A DNA stretch of 64,000 nucleotides from Phycisphaerales bacterium (GTDB lineage: Bacteria; Planctomycetota; Phycisphaerae; UBA1845; Fen-1342): positions 124,001 to 188,000 of the forward strand of contig JADJWG010000004.1 of the NCBI GenBank assembly GCA_016716475.1. The letters run 5' to 3'. Below the pieces are notes generated by a model. It did not search any database. It was not told the DNA's origin and saw only the letters and a list, made by a program, of their open reading frames with translations. A program made the translations under genes and the position numbers. Positions within the stretch are counted from its first letter, which is position 1. Every line of letters begins with the position of its first letter. Shown piece by piece: positions 44,422 to 51,588 of the stretch.

Positions 44422-44812
44422 CCCTTCTGCGGTTCGCGAATGGCTCGAGAAAGCGCAGCGCGACTTGCGCCTCGCGCACCTTGCCTTCGAAGATCAGCCC
44501 CCCATTTTTGACGGTGGTTGTTTCCATTGTCAGCAGGCGGCGGAGAAAGCTCTGAAGGGTCTGCTCGAACTGCATGCGATGACAGTACCGAAAGTGCATG
44601 GCCTGGGTCCCTTGCTCGATCTCTGCGGTGCGTTCACCGATCGGTTGCGTAGTCTGCGTCCGGACCTGCTGGCGTTAAACTACTACGCCGTTGCAATCCG
44701 CTATCCGGCCTCCAAGGATCCCACCGCCGAGGATGCGGAGAACGCGCTTCGCACGGCAGAGAAGCTTCTTGAGACCGTCCTCGACCTCGTTCCTCAGGAT
44801 GCACGTCCCTGA
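44411..44812 (+). CDS. HEPN domain protein
   Basis: A 133-residue helical HEPN protein, paired with the MNT gene. CFHCQQAAEKALKGLL and ALNYYAVAIRYP are typical of the MNT-associated HEPN family (KNTase C-terminal-like), which can act as an RNase toxin. It starts at ATG 44411 inside the MNT gene and ends 1 bp before the AAA ATPase start at 44814, so the pair appears to be in one transcript with the ATPase. Confidence 0.85.
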   Translation: MPPSPSAVREWLEKAQRDLRLAHLAFEDQPPIFDGGCFHCQQAAEKALKGLLELHAMTVPKVHGLGPLLDLCGAFTDRLRSLRPDLLALNYYAVAIRYPASKDPTAEDAENALRTAEKLLETVLDLVPQDARP

Positions 44813-44813
44813 T

Positions 44814-45944
44814 ATGGCCACCTTCGCCACATTCCAGCGCCTGAAGGACAAGGGCGTCGCCGCCCTCAAGGCCGGCGAGTACGCCACGGCGCGCCCGTTC
44901 CTGATCCAGGCGGCCGAGTGCATGATCGAGCTGGCCGAGGCCAACAGCGACCCGAAAGTGCGGGCCGAGCAGGAGACGTATGCCCGCGAGTTGCTCGACC
45001 TCGCCAAGGACTGCGACCGGCGCGCCAAGCAGGGGGGCGGGGCACCCGGCCGGCCGCGCGACCGGGCGCGCGACGGGGAGGAGCGGGAGTCCGACGCGCA
45101 GGACTGGGTGGTCCGGGAGAAACCCAACATCCGCTTCGAGGACATTGCCGGCCTGGACGAAGTGAAGGAGGAGATCCTGCTGAAGATGATCTATCCCTTC
45201 AACCATCCCGACCTCGCGCAGCGCTACGGCATCGACGTGGGTGGCGGCGTGTTGCTCTACGGGCCGCCCGGCACCGGCAAAACAATGTTCGCGAAGGCCA
45301 TCGCGACCGAGCTCGACGCGACCATGTTCGTCATCAGCCCGGCGCAACTGATGAGCAAATGGGTCGGCGAAGCCGAGCAGAACGTCCGCAAGCTGTTCGA
45401 CGCCGCCAAGGCCGAAAGCAAAGCGGTCATCTTCATGGATGAGGTCGAAGCGCTCGTGCCGCGCCGGCGCGACAACCAGTCGACCGTCATGAGCCGGGTA
45501 GTGCCCCAGATTCTCCAGGAGATCGAGGGTTTTGATCGCAAGGCCGGACGGGCCCTGCTGTTCCTCGGCGCCACCAACGAGCCGTGGACGCTCGACCCGG
45601 CCATGATGCGTCCGGGGCGACTGGACGCGAAGATTTATGTGCCGCTGCCCGACGCCGCGGCGCGCTACCGTTTGCTCGAAATCTACTTCTCCAAGCGCCC
45701 GCTATGTGATGATGTCGATTTCTCCGCGCTGGTGGCGGCGACGGAGGGTTATAGTGGGGCGGACATGAAGGCCATCGCTCAGCGTTCCGCAAGTCGTCCG
45801 TTTTTGGAATCCGTCGCCGGCAATTCGCCGCGTAACATACAGATGGCCGACATTGTGGCGGTGCTCGCGGAGACGCCGCCTTCCGTCAGTCCCGGGGATG
45901 TGACGCGATATGAACGCTGGCGCGACAATCAGACCCACGATTGA
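44814..45944 (+). CDS. Vps4-like AAA ATPase with N-terminal MIT-like domain
   Basis: A 376-residue AAA protein. Residues 1-75 form three helices (KDKGVAALKAGEYATARPF ... ARELLDLAKDCDRRAKQ) in the MIT pattern. A charged linker leads to REKPNIRFEDIAGL, close to the Vps4 signature EKPNIRWNDVAGL. Then come Walker A G150-PPGTGKT, LMSKWVGEAEQNVRKLF (Vps4: LMSKWLGESEKLVKNLF), Walker B with D209-E210, sensor GATNEPW and MRPGR. The end (TPPSVSPGDVTRYERWRDN) mirrors the Vps4 C-terminal helix. It should disassemble ESCRT-III polymers. FtsH and spastin-type alternatives lack this set of features. Confidence 0.82.
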   Translation: MATFATFQRLKDKGVAALKAGEYATARPFLIQAAECMIELAEANSDPKVRAEQETYARELLDLAKDCDRRAKQGGGAPGRPRDRARDGEERESDAQDWVVREKPNIRFEDIAGLDEVKEEILLKMIYPFNHPDLAQRYGIDVGGGVLLYGPPGTGKTMFAKAIATELDATMFVISPAQLMSKWVGEAEQNVRKLFDAAKAESKAVIFMDEVEALVPRRRDNQSTVMSRVVPQILQEIEGFDRKAGRALLFLGATNEPWTLDPAMMRPGRLDAKIYVPLPDAAARYRLLEIYFSKRPLCDDVDFSALVAATEGYSGADMKAIAQRSASRPFLESVAGNSPRNIQMADIVAVLAETPPSVSPGDVTRYERWRDNQTHD

Positions 45945-46025
45945 GGCCCGGACCGGGGCGTGGCGGGCGGGGAGCGCGCTTTGTGGTTCAGCCGTCGCAC
46001 TTGCGCACGTGTGCGGGAGGTGCCC

Positions 46026-47797
46026 ATGACCCGAGATGTGCTCGCGATCCTGGCCGATGCCGCCGTGGTGGCCTTTCGCTGCCGTGGCGAGGCCTGGCCG
46101 CGCGCGTTCCTCGGTGGCACCCCGATCCCCGACGCCTGGATGGGTGTCGTGATACGTGCCGATGGCCGGCGCAGTTTCATTCCCGCGGGGGAGGTCCCGC
46201 GCGTCGGTGCCGGGGATGTTCTCGCGTTCGTGCGCAACCGCGCGCTGGTCGTGCCGGTCGCCGTGACGGAGGCCCCGTCCGCGGATCAGCCACCCCACGA
46301 TGTCGCAGCGCAGGTCGAGCTCCTGCTGCGCTGCCCACCGCGCGAAGCCGATCTCGCAGCGCTGCACGAGATGTTGCTCAACCAGCCGGAGTTCACGCGC
46401 GCGGATCTCACCACGGAGATGGTGCGCGCCGGAGCGACACAGGCGGTCGCTGATTTCGTGCGGACGCGGCCGGCGGCTGACCTGCTGGCCGCTGACCCGC
46501 GCGAGCCCCTGCTGAACTGTCTGCGGAACGCGCTGCAACCCTTCCTCTTCCGCACCGGGTTCGAGCTCGAACGCCTCGGTACCATCGAGTTCCGCAGCGC
46601 GACCTACACGCACCAGCGCTCCGTCGAGCAGGCCGCCGCTCGGCGCCTGCATGAGCTCGAAGCGCGTGGAGCCGTTGAGCGTGCCGCGCTTGCCGCCACG
46701 CGCCGCCGCCTGGACGATCTGGGCGACGTACTCGCGCGCCTGCGGACGGCGGCCGATGCGCAATCCGATCTGCGCTGGCGGGAACTGCTCCCGATGCTGA
46801 CTCCGGCGGAACGCGGTCGCCTGCTTGAAAATCTCTGGCGGCTGACTCCGGACCAGCGCAGGGCCGGCGCCATCGTGGCGCTTACGCCGTTCGAGGTACT
46901 CTGGCTGGCCCCGGCGCAGCCCGCGGAACCGCTGCGCAAGGTGGCTTTGCCGACGGAGCTTGGTGGGCTGCGCTCGGTGACTTTCGATGAAACGAGTCGC
47001 ACGCTGCTCATCGGTGCCGCGACGGGCGTGTGGCAACTGGCAGCCGACACGGGGGAGATTTGCGCCGGTTCCCCGTCAATCCGTCAATCATGCCGCGCAC
47101 GGGTTTCAATTCGGCCGTGCTCCATCCGGAAGCCCTGTTCGCGACCAGTTCGCAACTGGGGTGTTGGCGCTGGTCGCTGGCGGCGGATGAGCCGCCCCAG
47201 CCGGTGCTGGTACCCACTGCCGGTCATCCGCGGGCGCTGCGCGCGACCTGCCGTGACGCCTTCGGCCGCGTGCTGTTCGTAACCGACGACCGGGTGGTGG
47301 GGGTAGACGGCAGCGGGACGCCGATCTGGGAGAGTGGCCGGGCCGACGCTCCGCTCTACGCCCTGACACCGTTGGAGGACCAGCTCTACGCATCCACAGC
47401 GACGGGGGCGCTGGTGCGAACGGACCTGACCCACCCGGCGAGCTGGGTTACGCTGCACCGCGCCGTGGCACCGTTCGAGTCCATCCAGGCGCGGCGCTGG
47501 GACGATCTCGTCGAGCTGGTGATCCCGGCAGGCAGCGACGGTGTCGTCGGCGTGTATGCGGCCGAAGGATTCGTGGCACGCCTGCTCGAATGCCCCTACG
47601 CGCTGCGGCGCGCCTGGGCCACGGATGACCTGCTGGTGGCACTCACCGAACAACGCGACGCGCTGGTGGTGCTGACCGGAGAACAGCCCGAGCGCCGTGG
47701 CTTGTTGGTACCGCTCGCACGCCTCTATGGCCATTCGATCCAGGACGCCACAATTGTGTTGGCTCCCCCGGTTTCCATGGAAGGACCCCGCGCATGA
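46026..47797 (+). CDS. SPFH-like / beta-propeller protein, frameshifted
   Basis: The first ~260 residues resemble an SPFH (band-7)-like domain plus a coiled-coil: AWMGVVIRADGRRSFIPAGE, VAAQVELLLRCPP, FTRADLTTEMV, LFRTGFELERLGTIEFRSAT. From ~315 on, repeats such as TLLIGAATGVWQLAADTG, LYASTATGALVRTDL and VVGVYAAEGFVARLLEC look like a beta-propeller. Reading switches frame at the five-G run 47051-47055: with one extra G the frame continues from WQLAADTG into DLRRFPV...GFNSAVLHPEALFATSSQL, giving ~590 residues. As written it ends out of frame at 47282. GGGAGG precedes the ATG by 5 bases. The end overlaps deoC as ATGA. Confidence 0.6.
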
Positions 47798-48498
47798 GTT
47801 CCACGTATGAATCTCCGCCGCTCACCCGTGCGGCCCTCGCAAACACGATCGACCACACGTTGCTGAAACCGGAGGCGACCCGGGCCCAGATCGAGCAACT
47901 CTGTGATGAGGCGCGCACCCACGGCTTCGCGGCCGTCTGTGTGAATCCCGTGTGGGTGCCGTTCTGCGTGGGGCGCCTTGCCGGCGGTACGAGCATGGTG
48001 GCCACGGTGATCGGCTTTCCGCTGGGCGCGAACGCCCCGGCGATCAAAGCGGAAGAGGCCCGCTGTGCGGTGCAGCAGGGCGCGCGCGAGCTCGACATGG
48101 TGATCCAACTCGGCGCGCTGCTCGCGGGCGACCACCCCTTCGTGCGCGACGACATCGCGGCCGTGGTCGATGCCGCCCGTGCGGTCCGCAACGATGTGCT
48201 GGTCAAGGTGATTCTCGAGACGCGGGCGCTGACGAACGAGCAGATCATCGCGGGTTGCCGGGCCGCGGCAGAGGCCCAGGCGGACTTCGTGAAGACTTCG
48301 ACGGGTTTTCACCCTAGTGGCGGAGCTACAGTCGAACACGTGGCCCTGTTACGACGGCATGCTGCCCCGATCCGGGTCAAGGCCTCCGGCGGCATCCGCG
48401 ACCTCGCGACGGCCCGGGCCATGCTGGCGGCCGGCGCCGACCGGCTCGGCACTTCGGCTGGTGTGGCGCTTCTGGCCGCCCTGGAGGAACCGCGTTGA
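47794..48498 (+). CDS. deoC: Deoxyribose-phosphate aldolase
   Basis: A 234-residue class I aldolase that splits 2-deoxyribose 5-phosphate. The Schiff-base Lys is in ADFVKTSTGFHP; the second Lys is in VKVILET and the Asp in ELDMVIQLG. IDHTLLKPEAT is the N-terminal signature. It overlaps the gene before by 4 bp (ATGA) and the gene after by 4 bp (TTGA), so the three are translationally linked. Confidence 0.96.
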   Translation: MSSTYESPPLTRAALANTIDHTLLKPEATRAQIEQLCDEARTHGFAAVCVNPVWVPFCVGRLAGGTSMVATVIGFPLGANAPAIKAEEARCAVQQGARELDMVIQLGALLAGDHPFVRDDIAAVVDAARAVRNDVLVKVILETRALTNEQIIAGCRAAAEAQADFVKTSTGFHPSGGATVEHVALLRRHAAPIRVKASGGIRDLATARAMLAAGADRLGTSAGVALLAALEEPR

Positions 48499-48866
48499 AC
48501 CAGCGCATCTTCGGTGCGACCGTCTGCACGCGGTGTGGGCACACGGTGGGCCCGCGCGGACCCAATATGCCGCGCTACTGTGCGACGTGCGGGCATGCGC
48601 TGGTGCGTGAGACGGTAACTCCTTTCACGGATCGGCAAACGGTGTACGGCGGGGCGGTGGCAGCGTTGATCCTGGGCATCCTGGGGCTGGTGATGCCGAT
48701 CTGTCCGCCCGTTTCGATCATGGCGATTATCGTCGGCGTTTCGAGCAGCAACGCGATCGCGAAATCGAGCGGGCGGTATAGCGGTCAGGGATTCGCGACC
48801 GCGGGCTTCATCCTGGGCGTGATCGGTGCGATGATGTCGTTCGTGATTGTGGCGCGCTGCCGCTGA
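48495..48866 (+). CDS. Zinc-ribbon and DUF4190-like membrane protein
   Basis: A 123-residue protein. Residues ~11-35 hold a CxxC...CxxC zinc ribbon (CTRC, CATC); two hydrophobic segments follow (GGAVAALILGILGL; GFATAGFILGVIGAMMSFV) in the DUF4190 pattern. The start is TTG at 48495, overlapping the deoC stop as TTGA, with GGAGG 7 bases before. Function unknown; it is the second zinc-ribbon membrane protein in this stretch. Confidence 0.75.
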   Translation: MNQRIFGATVCTRCGHTVGPRGPNMPRYCATCGHALVRETVTPFTDRQTVYGGAVAALILGILGLVMPICPPVSIMAIIVGVSSSNAIAKSSGRYSGQGFATAGFILGVIGAMMSFVIVARCR

Positions 48867-48897
48867 GCCGTCAGCCATCAGCCGTCGGGCGGTTCTC

Positions 48898-50298
48898 CTA
48901 GGCGAGATCGACGACCTGGCCGGGGGTGCCGATGACCACCTCGGGAAAGCCGGCGGTGCGCAGCTTCTCGGCCAGTGCGGCGGTCTGGTCTTCTTCACCG
49001 TGGACCAGCACGATGCGGTGGGTCTGGCCGGCGTGTGGTTTGAGCAGCGCCAGCAGATCCGCCTGATCGGCATGCCCGCTGAAGCCCTCGAGTTGCACCA
49101 CTTCCGCCCGCACAAGGTACTCCTCGTGGAAGAGCGTGATTTTCTTCACGCCTTCCACCAGCCGACGACCGAGCGTGTGCGCGGCCTGGAAGCCCGGGAA
49201 CAGCAGCGTGTTCTTCGGATCGTGCACGTTGTTCTTGAGATGGTGGCGGATGCGCCCGGCTTCGCACATGCCACTCGACGAGATGATGATGCACGGTTCC
49301 TTGCGGGCATGCAGGGCCTTGCTCTCCTCGACGTCACGGATGAATGTGCAGCAGCCGCTGCCGAGAATGTCGCCGCGCTCGCGGTGCAGCGCCCGCGCCT
49401 CCGCGTCAAAGCATTCCGGGTGCAGGCGGAACACCTCGGTCGCGTTCACCGCCAGTGGGCTGTCGACGTAGACCGGTACGCGCGGCATGTCGCCCGCGAG
49501 CATGGCCTGATTCAGGAAGTACACGATCGTCTGGGCGCGACCGACGGCGAAGGCCGGGATGATCACCTTGCCGCGCCGCCCGAGTGTGCGCAGCACGATC
49601 CCGAGCAACTGCTCCTTGGCATCCGCAACCGAGGCCGTCACGCGCCCGCCGTAGGTGCTCTCGCAGAGGATCGTGCGCACCGCGGGTATCGGCCGCGGAT
49701 CGCGCAAAATGGGCTTGTTCTTCCGCCCGAGATCGCCGGTGTAAAAGAGACTCGCGGTATCACCCGCGCGTTTCGCGAAGCTGAGCCGCACGCCGGCGGA
49801 TCCGAGCATGTGACCGGCGTCCTGGAAGGTTGCCAGCACGCCGGGAATCACCTGGAACAGGCGCTCGTAGGAGATCGTCTGGAACTTCTCGACCGTGGCA
49901 ACGACGTCGTCATAGGAATAGAGCGGCTCGATTGCGGGCAGGCCCTGCTTCCGCCGCTTCTTGTTGACATAGAAGACGTCCTCTTCCTGGATGTGGGCCG
50001 AATCGGGCAGCGTAATGGCGCACAGATCCCGCGTCGCGGGGGTCGTGAAGATGGGGCCATCGAAGCCGTCGCGCACCAGTCGCGGCAGGCGCGCGGCGTG
50101 GTCCGCGTGGGCGTGCGTGAGCACGACGGCCGCGATGTCCTGCGGCGGCACGGGCCAGGCGCGGTTTTTCTCCTCGGCCTCGGCGCGCGTACCCTGGTAG
50201 AGTCCGCAGTCGAGCGCGATCCACTGGTCGTCGAAGCGGACCAGGTGAAACGAGCCCGTGACTTCCCCGGCCGCACCGTGCAAACGCAACTTGGGCAT
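48898..50298 (-). CDS. Metallo-beta-lactamase / beta-CASP ribonuclease
   Basis: A 466-residue nuclease-fold protein. Motif 2 is LTHAHADHAARLP; motifs 3 and 4 follow in DAGHMLGSAGV and FYTGDLG. The beta-CASP insert has IISSSGMCEAGRIRHHL and the closing EGFSGHADQADLL carries the last His. It matches bacterial relatives of CPSF-73, so RNA processing or decay is the likely role. The ATG 50298 follows AGGAGG by about 6 bases. Confidence 0.9.
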   Translation of the reverse strand: MPKLRLHGAAGEVTGSFHLVRFDDQWIALDCGLYQGTRAEAEEKNRAWPVPPQDIAAVVLTHAHADHAARLPRLVRDGFDGPIFTTPATRDLCAITLPDSAHIQEEDVFYVNKKRRKQGLPAIEPLYSYDDVVATVEKFQTISYERLFQVIPGVLATFQDAGHMLGSAGVRLSFAKRAGDTASLFYTGDLGRKNKPILRDPRPIPAVRTILCESTYGGRVTASVADAKEQLLGIVLRTLGRRGKVIIPAFAVGRAQTIVYFLNQAMLAGDMPRVPVYVDSPLAVNATEVFRLHPECFDAEARALHRERGDILGSGCCTFIRDVEESKALHARKEPCIIISSSGMCEAGRIRHHLKNNVHDPKNTLLFPGFQAAHTLGRRLVEGVKKITLFHEEYLVRAEVVQLEGFSGHADQADLLALLKPHAGQTHRIVLVHGEEDQTAALAEKLRTAGFPEVVIGTPGQVVDLA

Positions 50299-50438
50299 GC
50301 GCGCCTCCTGGGGCCGGCGGTCCCGACCGGCCGAGTGGCATGGTAAGAGGCGCGGCCCGACCACGCCAACGGGCGTGCGGCGGGGTACGTACCGCCGGGT
50401 GCGGTGCGCTTGTACAATCCAGCCGAAAGGAGAATGCC

Positions 50439-51500
50439 ATGACCGCTCGTGAGCGGATTCGACTGACGCTCCTGACCCAGTCCGCGGGTTGAGCCGCCAA
50501 GCTCGCGCCCGACGCGCTGGCGCAGGTTCTGCGTCCGCTTTCAGCCCTGTTTCCCCCGGAGAGCCATCCCGACGTCCTGGTCGGGCTCGGCCCCGGCGAT
50601 GATGCCGGCGTGTACCGGCTGCGGGCGGATTGCGCGCTGGTGGCGACGCTCGATTTCTTCACTCCGGTCGTGGATGACCCGTGGTCCTTCGGCGCTGCCG
50701 CGGCCGCCAATGCGCTGAGCGACGTGTATGCGATGGGCGGGCGCCCCGCGCTGGTGCTCAACATCTGCTGTTTCCCCCGCGACCTGCCGGTTGAAGTGCA
50801 GTGCGCGATTCTGCGGGGAGGGGCCGACAAGACACGCGAAGCGGGGGCGGTCTTGGTCGGCGGGCACAGTGTCACCGACCCGGAACCGAAATATGGCCTT
50901 GTGGCGCTCGGCTTTGTGCACCCTGACCGAATGCTGACCAAGATCGGTGCCCGGCCGGGTAACGTGCTGGTGCTCACCAAGCCACTCGGTGTGGGCATTG
51001 TGACCACGGCCCTCAAGCGCGACGTCGCGATGGTTGAAGAGATCGCGGCCACGACGGCTTCGATGCTGCAACTCAATGCCGCTGCGGCGGAACTGCTCGT
51101 GCGGCACGGAGCAACGGCCGCGACGGATGTCACGGGCTTCGCGCTCGTGGGTCACGCGCTCGAGCTGGCCCGCAAGAGTGGTGTGCAGATCGAAATCGAA
51201 GGAATACGCCTGCAATTTTTGCCCGGCGCCCGCGCGTACGCGGAGCAGGGGGTGTTTCCCGGTGGTACGCGGCGCAACGAGCGCGCCTACGCGGGGGAAG
51301 TCACGTTCGTTGCTGGCGGGGATCCACTCCTGCCCATGTTGGTGCATACCCCGGAAACGTCGGGCGGGTTGCTGGCAACCGTGCCCGCCGACCGGCTGGC
51401 CGCGCTGCTGGGCGACTGTGCGGCCGCCGGGCAGACCTGCTGGGAGATCGGTCGCGTACACCCCGCCGGGCCCGACGCTACCCCACTGCGTTTCACCTGA
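50439..51500 (+). CDS. selD: Selenide, water dikinase SelD, selenocysteine-containing
   Basis: A 353-residue enzyme that makes selenophosphate from selenide and ATP. The reading frame holds an in-frame UGA at 50490-50492, decoded as Sec18 in LTQSAG-U-AAK, exactly where SelD has its catalytic Cys or Sec; K21 follows. Downstream, GLGPGDDAGVY, TLDFFTPVVDDPWSFG, AANALSDVYAMGG and LVGGHSVTDPEPKYG are canonical. AAGGAG precedes ATG 50439 by 6 bases. A conventional caller would start at 50610 and lose 57 residues. It implies Sec insertion machinery elsewhere in the genome. Confidence 0.93.
50490..50522 (+). promoter_or_regulatory. UGA selenocysteine codon with candidate SECIS hairpin
   Basis: Right after the UGA, CGCCA (50495-50499) can pair with TGGCG (50518-50522), with GCG/CGC pairs inside (50505-50507 with 50515-50517) and a seven-base loop. 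A short hairpin directly 3' to the UGA is what bacterial SelB-dependent decoding requires. Confidence 0.55.
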
Positions 51501-51588
51501 TCGACCCGGACATGGCGCTGCCGGACGCGCCGAAGTCGGAGTGCATGCCACGCGCCCGCGCGGGTACTCCGCCGGAGGCAGGTGCGCA

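Noticed and set aside
48847..50346. 499-codon + strand frame opposite the beta-CASP nuclease
   Set aside because: The minus strand carries all metallo-beta-lactamase and beta-CASP motifs.
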